A model generated the notes under the pieces. It saw only the letters and a program-made list of their open reading frames with translations, was not told where the DNA came from and searched no databases. Positions 1 to 11,947 of a stretch of 64,000 nt of DNA are shown here, one piece after another (within the stretch, counting starts at the first letter, position 1; the number at the start of each line of letters is the position of its first letter). The position numbers were made by a program, and so were the translations under genes. Source of the DNA: Tuctoria greenei (Eukaryota; Streptophyta; Magnoliopsida; Poales; Poaceae); contig JAYESD010000003.1 in the NCBI GenBank assembly GCA_036927565.1, positions 83,311,311 to 83,375,310 of the forward strand, written 5' to 3'.

Positions 1-1983
1 GTCATGATCCAAGTGTTGCCTCTAAAGCCCTTGATTCATTGGAGTTCTAAACACCTAGTGCACTTTCTATTTCCTCTTTCTCATGTGAATTCAACCCTGT
101 TTCTCCAAAATTATCGTCAATCTAGAAAGTCCTAGTTCGTTGTTTCTGCAAAGGGTGGACTAGTCCGGCCCTATAGCAGACAAGTCTGATTTTGCGATTT
201 GTTTCCTGCTGAATTAAATCTAAACTAATTTGTATCAATTCTAAACCTTTCCAAACTTGTCAAAAACTATTAGAACTAGATATTGAGCATTAATAACAAC
301 TCATTAACTAGTTTTCATTCACATTTGCATTAATCATGCATGTCATGTCATATTGAATAATATATATGCACTTATTGATTGTGATTCTTGTATTGGATGT
401 TGTTGCGCGGTTTAGATGTATTTGCGCTAGAGAGTGCTGTGGAGGATCTCCAACACCAGGAATTTGAACACTTTCTAACCAAGCTCAAGAGCAAGGCAAG
501 TGTCCTTAAACATATTGATCCTGTTTTACAATAAATGTTTTGTTTTCAAACTGCATGCTTGTGTCAATTCTGATGGGAATTTCTATGATAGGAGTTTACT
601 AGTTTTGTTTAACAACCCTTGTCACCTGGAATACATGGTAGAGAGTCAGGAAGGGCCTTTTACATTTTTGCTTCGCTTGATTATTTTGGATGGGAAAACA
701 AGTATACTATTTAATTATGCATTAACGAGATTATGGTTATATGAACTGGTTAATATGATATGGTAATGGGGGATCTAAGCAAGCCGGGTATTTGGATGGG
801 TTGGATGTTATGGTGGTTGCTTGCTTTAGATCTAAGGACCGGTTCATGCGAGAATATGCCAGGACAACATTGCCACGACAAGGCCAAGTATGGATGTGGC
901 ATAGCTGATTAATTAGGGTATTGCTAGTATTGCATGGTTCATTTGGCGCATCAGGGAAGGGGAGTCGGATTGGGTTTGGATATGGTTGGCGGGACTCCCT
1001 GGGATCTGAATGGCACAAGAGGGGGCCCTTGGTTGAAGATGTGCTCAGTGGGAGACATCGCCATCGGTGAAACCTTAGTGGTTCCGTACATGCTAGTAGT
1101 CCCTTTGTAAAGGCCATTTCGTGATCTCTTGGCCATACACCTACGGTAGTGTTTTGGCATAATGGAGGTTTCTCTTAGTCATCGACGGGTGATCAAATCA
1201 CAAACACGTAGGTAAAGTGGTACAAACTTTGCATAGTATTAAAACTATCATGGTATTCGTGCTCCCGGTTATGAGCATCTGGATGAACTACATGATTAGA
1301 GGGAACTTGGGATTTGGGATGGTTATGGTTTGGTATTTGTTATGTTTATGGTTGGTAACATGATTATGGCTGGTTATGGATTGAATTATGGTGATGGATA
1401 TGGTTGATGGTAATGAGAAATCTAGAATATGGATGATGGTAATGAAATATAGACTGGTATTATGATACTACTTCGTTTATGATGGGTTACTTCACATGCA
1501 TATAATGAACTGCTTTTCAAATGTTTTACTGTACTTTTTAGCACTTAGCCTTTATTCATCATTTGAATCAGCTACATGTCATACTTTCCACACTTGCTAA
1601 GTACGACATTTACTCACCCTTGCAATTCCCCGACCAACAGTCTCAAGTGAGATTGGGAGTATATCGATGGTAATGCCGAGTTCAAGGCTGTGCCTGCCGT
1701 AAGTTTTGCCTGTGATGTTGATTGAAGCTATGCTACCCTATTTGCTTAGCTGTTTAGTTTGCTTAGTTAGTTTATTTTTACCGCATTAGTTCAAACTTGT
1801 CATAAATTTTCATTAGAGCTTGTATTCAAGGATATTCTGAATTTTGTATTAAAAGTGCTTAATTAATCTTGTTTTGTGGTAATTTTCTGTATCTTCTTTT
1901 GTGATTACACTCGTGTATGTGTGTTGAACGTCCTGGGCACACATATGTGTTCACTTGGTTAATTTTCGGAACCGGGTGCCACA
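1..1983 (+). repeat. Alpha-family chromovirus LTR (element G), left end cut by window
   Basis: This is the sense-strand version of the LTR seen in reverse at 13763-16639 and 51493-54380; recognisable shared blocks include the ATCCAAGTGTTGCCTC start and the terminal GAACCGGGTGCCACA. It ends in CA at 1983. The bases that follow (ATGCTCTATT) do not resemble the Met-tRNA primer site found beside the 5' LTR of element B, so this is a 3' LTR or a solo LTR rather than a 5' LTR. It is the only alpha copy on the plus strand. A short pair of palindromic motifs lies at 155-190. Short open frames within it (737-1160) are not genes. Confidence 0.85.
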
Positions 1984-2189
1984 ATGCTCTATTTCCCTTA
2001 GCATGGCATGCACACGACTTAGCAAGGTAGATATGTTAGCCATGGAACTACACCTCCCATTGAAGTATCATGATAGATTAAGTCGATGGAGAAGTGTTTG
2101 GAATTATCCAAGCCATGGATATTCACACGATTTTTGAAAATCCACGTCAAACATGGGCCTCTTAGGAAATCATTTCCCTAAGACCCATG

Positions 2190-2560
2190 GGGATTCTTCC
2201 TTCCAAACACAACTCCAATGGCTATCACCAACAAGGAGGTCAAGGGTGGAATCAATATCACCCATGTAATCATGGAGGCTATAGGGATTTCAAGGGATTT
2301 AAGTTCAACTAGCCTACCTTGGAGTGTTTTGTCAATGGCCAAGGATGAAATCAAGAAAACATTTACATGTAGCTCTTTGCCAAGGACAAGAAACTTAAAC
2401 AGCATTCAAGATCCAAGATGTCCCACAATCACTTCGACCAAGCCCATGCAACCAAGGACAAGTGACACTGTGGATGAAGCGTTTCTTGTTTCATTGTGGA
2501 GTCCACATGTCATCATGCCCAAGGAAGCTTCTTATCCATTATCAAAATATGGGTTGACCT
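2190..2560 (+). pseudogene. Degenerate gag remnant of element H
   Basis: In the frame through 2208 the DNA reads as a Gln/Gly/Asn/His-rich peptide (NGYHQQGGQGWNQY, then HPCNHGGYRDFKG), typical of the low-complexity C-terminal part of plant gag proteins. About 250 bases further on, near 2490-2525, a TGTTTCATTGTGG core followed by CACATG and TGCCC resembles a CCHC zinc knuckle (C-x2-C-x4-H-x4-C) with lost codons. Frames are broken repeatedly between these landmarks. It is a remnant of a nucleocapsid-type gag, with no functional protein expected. The low-complexity peptide is the firmer evidence; the knuckle is weaker. Confidence 0.4.
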
Positions 2561-4429
2561 TAAGAAATATCAAGAAGGTCGAAGTGACACACCTAAAAAA
2601 GGACAAGCCTCACCATGCTCATAAGGGGATATCTTCAAGAGGTAGAAGCCATCACTAGATCAACAAGTCTTCATCAAAATGACGGAAAGGCTAGGGCCAT
2701 CATGTGGCTCACATGTCCAACTGACATGCTAAAGGAGATTTGGCATATCAATCAAGGGAAGTTGTCCACATCTTCAACTCCGGGAGTGGACAACAAATTA
2801 TCGCACTAAACAGGACGGAGGTATGTCCCACTCAACGGACTTCAAAAATTTGGTGAGTCCTCACCAATAGGTTCATTGGTAGTTATCTCATATTTGATTT
2901 CCCAATTGCATATTTGAATTCCCCATCAATGTTCGTATTTGCATTTTAGCATGTTTGAATTTCCACACTTGCATGTTGGAAAGTAGAATTTGCAGCCAAC
3001 ATAAAACTAAAATTTTGAATTAGGAAATAAATTTATTTGGATATGAACCTTGGGCTAACCACTTGAATTCATTTTCCTAATTGAAACCAAAAATATCTCC
3101 CTTAAATATTCATTGCATTTGCAAGTTGTTTTAAGTTGGGCAAAACAATTTGACAAAGGGTACAACATGATTTCTAGGTAACGTAACTTGTTTTCGAGTT
3201 TTTTTGTTTGTTCTTGATTTTAGTGCAGCCAGGACAAAATTTGCAAAGAGGTTTGAAGGCCCCATCAAGCACATACCTCCCCCCCCATCGATATCAGTTT
3301 GTGTTCATGGTGGAGGAATGCTCAAGATGGTGGTCCAATGGAGGAGCAGGATGAAGCCCATTCAACTCCAACCTCAACATGGCAGGAGACATTGAACATG
3401 AAGGCTACACTAAAATCCATGGTCATGAGTTTCTTACACAATTACGTTCAACCAAGACTGCTCTTCAAATTGAGGTACAAGTTTAAAAATTTTCCATCAT
3501 TTGAATTACATTAGGATTGAATGATTTTTGCTTACATTGGTAAGGAAGGTTTACACCTTCTCATTATTCAACTCTTATACATCCTCACGAGAGTATGTGT
3601 TGGCATTACTCTTTATGGTTCTTCAAAAAGGAATGCCACTTTACTTAGGAATAAATTTAAACAAGTACCTAGAATTTCATAAGCATTGCTAAAATTGACT
3701 TAGACATTTTCTGCCTAGGTAATGCTTATGGAATGACTTAATGGTTGAATTGGTATGTAGCAACCTAGGAATAGTGATGTCCATAATTTTGATTTGAATC
3801 TCATTCATGCATGGATTATTAAATTTCAAATTCGTAGGAAATAAATTAAGAATTTTAGGAGGATAAAATTGAGAATCTTGTTTGCCAAGACCCAAATGAT
3901 AAATATTTCTCTTGTAAAAAAAAACTAGGGTGGTTAGAAAATTTACATGATGGAGTCCATATAGTGTATCTATATCACTTGCATTGCTATGAGTAGGAGC
4001 TTTAGAAAATGTGCAAATTGATTTATCCATAAAGCTTCACTCCTATCAATGATTCATACATTGTTCATGAATACACTTGAAATTGGACCCACTGAATCTT
4101 TGATTTTGTTCTTCCCCATATGTACAATGAAGATTCAGTTACCTAACCCGAAATTCATTTGTACAAGTATCGGGAGCTAACCATCCCTCTCTATCATAAA
4201 GAGGAAGTTTGTAGGAGTAAAATAACTATGCAGACATTCAAAAATCTGACTGTTGGAAACCCAAGGAGTAAATTAGAATGGTTGCTACCTATTTGAAATT
4301 AAGCCCGAAGGTCAACCATAACTATATGAGGCCGGATATTTGACATGGAAACTCTCCTTGAGCAACCAATGGGATGCTATGAATATGTATGAGCATTATG
4401 CTCTGAACTAGTCTAAGCACTCATTCAAG

Positions 4430-4652
4430 CTCAAGGGAATTGCCACCATCATTGGGTGTAAGTTATTCCTTTGTGGCTAAAATGTATGATGAACCTTAAC
4501 CAAGGATTGACAAGATAATATCCGATTAATATTGGGTGCAAGTTGTTCCTATGTGGCCAGAAGGCATTTTATACCTTAGCCAAGGAACAAAGGATCACAC
4601 TCAACCCATGTTGAGTGCACGTCATTCCTTTGAAGCAAAGGAATATCATTAC
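4430..4652 (+). repeat. ~79-bp tandem repeat of element H, left part
   Basis: Diverged monomers contain the landmarks CCTTAGCCAAGGAA and GTTATTCCTTTGTGGC. The array is interrupted by copia A and continues at 32311-32570, where CCTTAGCC-like landmarks begin at 32315, 32394, 32473 and 32550 (periods 79, 79 and 77). Confidence 0.75.
4648..4652. repeat. Target-site duplication ATTAC, left of copia A
   Basis: ATTAC here is repeated exactly at 32311-32315, immediately outside the other LTR of copia A. The match proves that 4653-32310 entered as one element and was later expanded by nested insertions. Confidence 0.95.
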
Positions 4653-4741
4653 TGAATGTAGCCTAGAGGGGGGGGTCAATAGGCTTTTTGAACTTTTTTT
4701 GGACCCTTAAACACTTAACAAATAGATCAAATACGGGGAGG

Positions 4742-4778
4742 CCGGACTAGTCCGTTATGGTGCGGACTAGTCCGGTGT
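4742..4778 (-). promoter_or_regulatory. U5 motif pair, A 3' LTR
   Basis: Two perfect CGGACTAGTCCG palindromes about 20 bp apart. The same pair occurs in the 5' LTR at 30894-30930, the first member there degenerate (CGAACTAGTCCG). Confidence 0.85.
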
Positions 4779-5435
4779 GCGGAGACTAGAGGATGAAAGG
4801 AAATCTGTAATTCTACTTTTAGGAATCTATGCAGCGGAAATCAATTGACAAGTCAAGTGTATTGAGACAATGAAACAGTATATTACAATAATTAAGTTTG
4901 ATACAAAGTTTCTATGTGAATTGTTCAATACTATGCAAACCCTAGAATATGATGAAAAGTAAACAAGAACACGCGATACACAAGATTTATCCCGAGGTTC
5001 AATCCCACACAGGGATCTACATCCTCGTTGATGAGTCCACAGAGGACCGGGTCTTCACTAACTCTTCCCTCGGGGGTAATCGCCACAGAGGCTGATCTTC
5101 ACCACTAAGCTTGTTCGAGGGGGCTTTCTCACACATTGAGGGCTCCCCAAATATTACAAGAACAAACTCCACCATAACATTCAAAAGATGTACAATAATC
5201 AACGAGAGTATGCAAGAGATCAAACCCAAGAGCTCAAGATCGCATAGAACAAGTTCTCTCCTTTGTCCAATCCCTGATCCTCAAAGATTTGATCCTTTTT
5301 GGTTTAGATGAGAGGAGAGATGTACTTTTGAGCTCTTGGGAGGTGTGACGGCGCAGGGAGTTCAGAGAGGGTGTTGTATGGCCATAAACCTGTATTTATA
5401 TTAGGGTTTCCAAATGTTACCATTAGTGTTTGCGA

Positions 5436-5875
5436 AGTCCAGACTAGTCTGGTGTGTGGTGTGTAGAAAACCTCAAGTGTAGATGGATACACGACTAGTC
5501 TATTAACGTGCGGACGAGTCCTATCTTAGTCAGAAAGATTTCGGACTTGTGCGGTGAATATCGAACTTGTCCAGTTTGGTGGAAAACTGTTCAACTGAGG
5601 ACAAGTCCGCACTTGAAGGACTTGTCAGATTTTTAGTAAGAAGATTATCGGACTTGTCCGGTGTGGAGGGAATTTGTTCAACTGAGGACAAGACCGCACT
5701 TGGAGGACATGCCCGATCTTAGTTAGGGAGTTATAGGACTAGTCCGGGGGATATCAGACTTGTCCGGAGTGGTGCAGCTATGAAGTACTCCGGACAAGTC
5801 CGTGCTGGAGGACTTGTCCGATTTTTGTGCAAAAAAATATTGGACCAGTCCGATGGTTATCGGACTAGTCCGCTC
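5436..5875 (-). promoter_or_regulatory. Palindromic-motif array in U3 of A 3' LTR
   Basis: More than a dozen copies of CGGACTAGTCCG / CGGACTTGTCCG / CGGACAAGTCCG variants separated by short spacers. In transcription order the array ends about 36 bp before the TATA box at 5400-5394. A matching array lies in the 5' LTR at 31590-32047. Function unknown; position suggests an upstream enhancer-like or silencing target region. Confidence 0.85.
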
Positions 5876-6135
5876 TTCCTGTGACTTGTGCATTGAGTTT
5901 TATCATTTGTTCACTTGAGGTCTTGGGGTATGTTTCTCCAACACACTCCATACAAAATAATTCTAACCTTTTCAGTTTTTGAGCTCTTTTCCCTTCGGAT
6001 CCTCATTCAACTTTCTTTTTGTGTTTTCTTCCTAATTGCTTTAAAGCCTGCGCTCATCTGAACAATTTTGTTAGGATCTCATTTGTTTGTCATTAATCAA
6101 TCAATACCCACAAGGGATACCTAGATGCACTTTCA

Positions 6136-6152
6136 ATCTCCCCCTTTTTGGT
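6136..6152 (-). other. Polypurine tract of copia A
   Basis: Minus strand reads CACCAAAAAGGGGGAGAT immediately before the 3' LTR start TGAAAG, the expected plus-strand priming tract. Confidence 0.9.
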
Positions 6153-6451
6153 GATTGATGACAACCAATTGAGATTACACAAATATGATGAAAAATTCAG
6201 ATTTTCATAAAGTGTGCACATATGAATTTTGAGCAAAATAGTCAATGTAGAAGTAATACATATGTGCACTCTTTATGGTGGGGGTGCAAAAACTCTGTGT
6301 CAGAGCAGTAATATTGATGTAAATGAGATAAGGAGCATAATCATAACATCATCAAGGATGAGAACATAATTTAGGTTTTAGAAGATTAAAAGCATGACAG
6401 TGTAGCAACAAAGCACAAAAGAGGAATAGAACTCTCTCTGTCAAACTAATG
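6153..6451 (-). other. Non-coding 3' segment of copia A
   Basis: AT-rich sequence between the 3' extra frame and the polypurine tract. I see no open frame, motif copy or hairpin here. Confidence 0.6.
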
Positions 6452-7999
6452 CTACGACCTAAGACTCCCCCTCAATCTCTCCCCCTTTAGCATCAAGGCA
6501 CCAAAAAGGAATAGAAGGAGGGATCTAATTGTCGTCGCCGCCTTCATCCATGTTGTTGGTCCTTTCTTCATCTTCTTCATCAGGCTGAGGAGGAGGATGA
6601 GAAGAACTACTTGTTGTGCCCCTATGTCCAAATTAGGAAAGCTCATAAGGAGAGAGAGTTGGAAGCTCCGAAAAGTCACAATTAGAGTCTTCAGAGATAT
6701 CTGGAGATCCATTCGGCTCAATCTCAGTTTTTGGCATATTGCTTTGACATTGTCCTTCATGTATCTCATTTGCTCTATTCTTACCTTGTTCATCTTATGA
6801 ACCTTCTCCTCAGTTTTGTGGCAAGAACCAAATATAGCAGCCAAGTATTTCATAACCCCACTAGCGGACCCTTTGTGACATGGAGGGGCCCTTGAGCTAG
6901 TGGGGGGTCTTGCCTCTCCTTGGGCTCTCCTAGGAGCCTCTTCACTTGATGCAGGTGAGGGAGAAGTTGGGAGAGCATCTTGAGACAGCTTCTGAGGCCT
7001 CAAAGTAGTGTGCTCCACATCCTTCACAAACTCAAACCCTGTGACTTTTTCTATCATCAACATGATGTAGGGCGCATAGCCACGGGAGCGGTTGGGAGTG
7101 CAAGAGATGTTCACCATGTCGTTCCAAATGTAGTTGAAGATATCAAACTTCCTACTCCTACTAATGACTTTCATCAAGGTTCTCAAGTAACCTTGAATAC
7201 TTCCTGCATCTCCATATTTAGGAGCAATAGTCGTCCGAAGCACTCGATTTAGGACAATGAAGAATGGCTTCATGTTCTTGGTTGATGGAGGATTTTAACG
7301 GAGACGAGTGTCATAGAGGAACTCCATCTTGTCCTTCTCCAGAGGACTGTCATTGTGGATCGCAATCTCGTTATTACCGGTGTCCTCAAGATGCAGCAAC
7401 TTGGCAAATTAAACATAAGTGACTTTGTATTTGGATCCATGTGTCATCCAAGTTAGTCTTTCTTCACCCGAGCTGGCAAAGTAACAGGTGGCAAAGAATT
7501 GAGCTATAACTTCATCATTCCAGTCGTATCTAAAGGAAAGCATGTCCTTTAGACCATGCCCCTCTACAGCCTCACCTCATCAAAAGCATCAAAACTCTTC
7601 CTTTCAAAATGGTTCTAGTCAATCCATTTGTTGCGAACCGCCGGAGTCTTCATATTGAGGTAAACAGTGTTGTAGTAGCCCGAGTGGAAGTGACTCCAAA
7701 ATCTCGGATAAGCAGCCACTTTCCCACTGCTGTAAGCATCAATCTTTTTGAATTTCCATGCCACATCACTGCAGTCCTGACATGATCCTGACAAGGAAGA
7801 TATAAAGGACATGGATAAGCAAGGATGTCAATGAATTACATTGAGTTGAAATCACTAGGGTTTTGATCAGGGCATACTGGACTTGTCCGTAGTTCAAGAG
7901 TAGACTAGTCCGGAGTACCAGACTTGTCCGCTCCGAGAATGGACTAGTCCGTTCTGCGGCTGTTCCAACCCTAGCTAAACGAAATTGGTGGTTACTCAA
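6452..7999 (-). pseudogene. 3' extra ORF of copia A (plant transposon-protein-like domain), broken
   Basis: Extra frame between pol and the 3' LTR, as in SIRE-type elements. From 7999 the minus strand reads MSNHQFRLARVGTAAE and then runs into motif-derived RTSPFSERTS. The frame shifts, and from about 7540 a continuous frame reads NDEVIAQFFATCYF, LTWMTHGSKYKV, then NRVLRTTIAPKYGD, NYIWNDMV and GYAPYIMLMIEK. This resembles, from memory, the putative plant transposon protein domain of grass retroelements. In-frame TAA codons lie at 7411-7409 and 7297-7295, with at least one frameshift between 7615 and 7540. A Pro/Ser/Ala-rich stretch (about 6860-6990) and a basic tail follow. Role unknown; an envelope-like assignment is not supported because I see no signal or membrane segment. 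Confidence 0.6.
7868..7953 (-). repeat. Motif array inside the 3' ORF of copia A
   Basis: Four copies of the CGGACWWGTCCG family (two TAG-type, two AAG/TTG-type) lie in the N-terminal coding region of the 3' open frame. The dodecamer read in one frame gives RTS-like tripeptides, so the array is translatable. Confidence 0.75.
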
Positions 8000-8348
8000 T
8001 GCAAAAGTGATCTAAGGCAGATGGAATATATCAATAAAACATGTATTGGTAAGAGGTATTAAGCTATTGGAGCAAAATTCAAGAAAAATCGAAGTTTTAG
8101 GGTTTTGTGAGAAAAATTACCAAATCCTTCGATTTGAGGAGTTGAAGGAATTCTTGGTGCGTATTAATACGGGGTCTTCGATCCCCTTGCAGTGGAGATT
8201 GATTCCCACGGAGACTTGAGCGGATTTGATGGAGAACTTGCAAAATCGCCTTGGGAGCACTTGAGTGGGGAGAGAGAATGTGAGGGAAGTTGTGAGGAAG
8301 AAGAAGGATAGGTCTGCGCTGGTCCTAAGGGGTTATGGAGTCGAAATA
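8000..8348 (-). other. Leader-like region before the 3' ORF of copia A
   Basis: No gene seen. On the minus strand it is pyrimidine-rich (CTTCTTCTTCC, TCTCTCTCC) and then reads AAAACCCTAAAACTTCG shortly before the 3' open frame, resembling a plant 5' untranslated leader. With the motif array just upstream (8349-8455), this could be an internal promoter plus leader for the 3' frame; that is inference. Confidence 0.35.
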
Positions 8349-8455
8349 CCGGACTAGTCCGTGGTCAGAGCGGACTAGTCCGGACTAGCGGACACTCCGC
8401 GGACTAGTCTGCAATGTGCGCACTAGTCCGGGGTAACCATGGACTAGTCCGTGGT
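8349..8455 (-). promoter_or_regulatory. Motif array between pol and 3' ORF, copia A
   Basis: Six or so motif copies (CCGGACTAGTCCGTGG, GCGGACTAGTCCGG and degenerate forms) in about 107 bp. Element C has the equivalent array at 29895-30045, with matching flanks (GGTGACCACGGACTAGTCC), so this is an inherited feature of the family. Confidence 0.8.
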
Positions 8456-8667
8456 CACCTGGACAGAAAATTATGTAGACCTTTCGTATATAACCGAGGG
8501 TGCCTAAAAAAATAGGAGACAAAAACACACAAATATTGTTGATGAATATGATTAGTAAACATACAACAATCAAGCTATGACCATAATTCATCAAGATCAA
8601 ATAATTAACATAGTTTTTCGGAGAAAATAGAGAAAGATGATTTTTCAACACAATCAACTTGATTTTA

Positions 8668-11600
8668 AAGATGGCATACAAATATGCATGTTTTCAAGCC
8701 AGATTCCGATCATCGAGGATATTTAGTTCATTTCAGAGCTCACAAAGGCGTTTTTCATCAAGTGGCTTGGTGAAGATATCGGCTAGTTGTTTCTCAGTTT
8801 TGACATGGGAAATTGCTATGTCTCCTTTCAGTGAATGGTCGCTCAAAATGATACCAGATATCAATATTTTTGGTTCTAGAGTGCTCAACAGGGTTATGTA
8901 CAATTTAAATGGTACTCTCATTATCATAAAGGAGTGAAATACGGTTCATATTGTAACTGTTGTCCCTTAGAGTTTGTCGCATCCAAAGGAGTTGTGCACA
9001 ACAACTCCCGGCTGCAACATACTCCGCTTCGGCTGTGGACAAGGCAATAGAGTTTGTTTCTTGGAGGACCAAGAAACTAGGGACCGCCTAGAAATTGGCA
9101 AGTACCAGAGGTGCTTTTCTGTCTACCTTGCATCCGGCATAATCTGCATCGGGGTATCCAGTGAGATTGAATTTTGAACGTTTAGGATACCAAAGGCCTA
9201 GGTTGGGTGTATGAACTAAATATCTCAAGATCCTTTTTACGGCTATCAAATGACTTCCTTAGGATTGGTTTAAAACCTTGCACACAAACATACACTCAAC
9301 ATGATATCTGGCCCAGATGCACATCAATAAAGTAGAGAGCTAATCATGGACGGTATACCTTTTGATCCACGTTAGGTCCATCTTCATTGAGGTCTATGTA
9401 TCCATTTGTCGCCATGGGAGTCTTTATAGGCTTCATTTTGTCCATGCCAAATTTATTTAGAATGTGTTGGGTGTACTTTGTTTGGCTTATCAACATTCCT
9501 TCCTTTAGTTGTTTCACTTGGAATCCCAAAAAGTATCTCAACTCTCCCATCATGGACATCTCGAGTCTATCTACCATGATTTTACTAAATTCTTGACAAA
9601 AAGATTTGTTAGTTGAACCAAATATGATATCATCAACATAAATTTGACAAATGAATAGATCATCATCAAAGTGCATGGTAAATAAAGTGTAATCAGCTTT
9701 ACCAATTTTGAGGCCATTTTCAACTAGGAAATCTCTAAGACACTCATACAAAGCTCTAGGAGCTTGTTTGTGGCCATAGAGAGCTTTACGCAGTTTGTAC
9801 ACATGGTCGGGGTACTCTTGATCTTCAAATCTGAGTGGTTGCTCCACGGACACCCTCTCCTTGATCGGTCGTTGAGGAAGGCACTTTTTACGTCCACTTG
9901 ATATAGCTTGAAATGATGGTGAGTAGCATATGCAAGTAATATACATATTCATTCAAGCCTAGCTACAGGAGCAAAGGTCCCGTCGAAATCCAAACCTTTG
10001 ACTTGTGAATAACCTTGAACCACAAGTCGTGACTTGTTCCTTGTTACCACTCCATGTTTGTCTTGCTTGTTGCGGAAGACCCATTTAGTGCTGACAATGT
10101 TGGAATTGGGTCTTTCAACAAGTTCCCATACTTCGTTCCTCTTGAAGCTGTTCAATTCTTCTTGCATCGCCATCACCCAGTCAGAATCTCTTACTGCATC
10201 TTCAACCCTGTATGGTTCCAAAGAAGATACAAAAGAATAGTGTTCACAAAAAATTAGCTATGCGAGATGGAGTTGTCACTCCCTTTTGGATGTCACCAAT
10301 TATGTTGTCAACGGGGTGATCTCTTTGGATGCTTTGGTGTACTCTTGGATGTGGCACTTTTGGTCTTGAATCCTCATGGTCATCATCTTCTTCATCCCCC
10401 CCTGGATATTTGCCCTCATTAATGTTTTGATCACCTTGATCTCCTTGATGTTGACCTTGTGTGGAAGCTCCCTCTTGATCATTTTCCTCCATTTATGGTT
10501 CATCTTCTTCATTCGTATTTGGAGGTGGTGATTGTTGTAGAATATTGCCCAACGCCATTCTTCTCAATTCTTGACATGGAGCTTCTTCTTGATCTAGCAC
10601 ACACTTATCAACTTGCTCTACTTGAGAGCCATGAGTTTCATCGAACACTACGTCACGTGCTACTTCAACAAGTCCATTGGCTTTGTTGAAGACACGATAG
10701 GCATAGGAGTTTGAATCATAGCCAAGCAAGAAACCTTCATCAGACTTTGAAGCAAACTTCGAAGCCCTATGCTTCTTGTTTAGAATATAGCATTTTGAAC
10801 CAAAGACTCAAAAATATGAAATATTTGGTTTGTTACCCTTGAGTAGTTCATAGGAGGTTTTCTTGAGCATTTGATGAAGATATAGTCCGTTTATAGCGGG
10901 ACAAGCGGTGTTAATTGCTTCAGCCCAAAACCTATCCAAAGTCTTGTATTCATCAAGCATTGTCCTTGCCATCTCAATGAGTGTTCTATTCTTCCTTTCG
11001 GCTACCCCATTTTGTTGAGGAGAATCGAGTGCTGAAAATTCATGCCTTATTCCTTCTTCGTCTAGGTACTCCTCAACTTGAGTATTCTTGAACTCTGTTC
11101 CATTGTCACTTCATACGTTCATGATCGTCAATAAGAATTCATTTTGAGCTCGCTTGAGAAACTTCTTGAGTGTTCCTTGAGTTTATGTCTTATCATGCAA
11201 AAAGAAAACCCACGTGAAGCGTGAAAATCATCAACAATGACTAAACCATATTTATTACTGCCGATGCTTATGTAAGCAATTGGGACGAATAGATCCATGT
11301 GGAGGAGCTCGAGCGGTCTTGTTGTAGTCATGACATTCTTCGCAAGATGGGGTGTTCCTACTTCTTCCCGGCTTGACACACGCTACAAGGCCTGTCTTTC
11401 TCAAAAACATCATCCTTTAAATCTCGGATGTGATCGCCTCTTCGAACTTTTTGTAGAGTCCTCATACCAACAAGTGCTAGCCGTCTATGCCACAACCAAC
11501 CCTTGTTAGTCTTTGCGATCAAGCATGTGCCAAGTTTGGCTTTATCTTTGTTGAAGTCAACTAGATAAAGTTTTCCCTTTAACACGCTTTTGAATGCAAT

Positions 11601-11914
11601 AGAGTTAACACTCCTTCTAGAGACGGTCACACCCTCATTAGGGAATAATCAATTATAACCCTTGTCACATAGTTGTGATATGGACAAGAGATTATAATCT
11701 AAGGAATCAACATGAAAAACATGAGAAAGTGTATGTTGTGATGAAATTTTAATTTTACTAGTACCTAGCACCTTTCCTTGACTATTATCACGAAAATAGA
11801 TGCCTCCACTTGAGTCTTCATTTTTCTCGTACTCCACAAACTTTTTCTTTCTCCAGTCATGTGATTGGTGCATCCACTATCTAGCACCCATTCTGCTCCA
11901 GCGGATGAATAAGC
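8668..11914 (-). pseudogene. Copia A pol (PR-IN-RT-RH), degenerate
   Basis: Minus-strand copia polyprotein in many frames. Landmarks in sense order: a protease-proximal region from 11914; GAG-pre-integrase (GWLWHRRLALVGMRTLQ, about 11500) and a CSVCQAGK zinc-binding end; integrase core (LELLHMDLFVPI near 11310); reverse transcriptase (TKWVFRNKQDKHGVVT near 10090, LRKALYGHKQAPRA near 9780, QIYVDDIIFGSTNKSF near 9630 with the catalytic YVDD intact); RNase H end with ADIFTKPLDEK near 8760. At least six frameshifts or stops separate these blocks. At 10933-10931 it keeps an Arg codon (LDRFWAEA) where copies C and E have TGA. No functional product is expected. Confidence 0.88.
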
Positions 11915-11947
11915 CTGCTAAAAAAAATATGCCTTGGTCTAAGGTAC
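11915..11947 (-). other. gag-pol junction of copia A (33 nt, intron-like)
   Basis: Between the gag codon TGG and the pol codon GCT lie 33 nt beginning GTACCT and ending in a T-run plus AGCAG, with in-frame TAG stops. The same arrangement is found in C (34 nt) and E (36 nt). Removing the segment would join gag and pol in frame. Confidence 0.6.

Larger units (their letters stand above)
1984..4652 (+). mobile_element. Left internal part of non-autonomous Tat-like element H
   Basis: No pol domain is visible here. A degenerate gag-like stretch lies at about 2190-2560, and the rest, about 2560-4430, looks non-coding, AT-rich and unstructured. The right half of H continues at 32316, after the insertion of copia A. 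The tie is direct: the 79-bp repeat at the end of this segment continues on the far side of A, and the same ATTAC pentamer flanks A on both sides. Orientation is inferred from the gag remnant here and the LTR-like segment with a TATA box at 34145-35511. Calling it Tat-like rests on the general look of the post-gag non-coding region and on a polypurine/LTR junction resembling grass Tat elements as I recall them. Confidence 0.55.
4653..6135 (-). repeat. 3' LTR of copia A
   Basis: Matches the 5' LTR at 30806-32310 throughout with moderate divergence. On the minus strand it starts TGAAAGTGCATCTAGG and ends in CATTCA. It holds the main motif array (5436-5875) upstream of a TATA box (minus strand, 5400-5394, TATAAAT) and the short motif pair (4742-4778) near its 3' end. 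A run of G at 4666-4673 marks the U5 end. Confidence 0.92.

Noticed and set aside
2218..2658. 146-residue frame as an intact gene
   Set aside because: The better match to gag composition is in another frame, with stops; this frame has no recognisable domain.
6597..7252. Plus-strand frames opposite the 3' ORF of A
   Set aside because: Shadows of the minus-strand ORF, which has recognisable sequence features.
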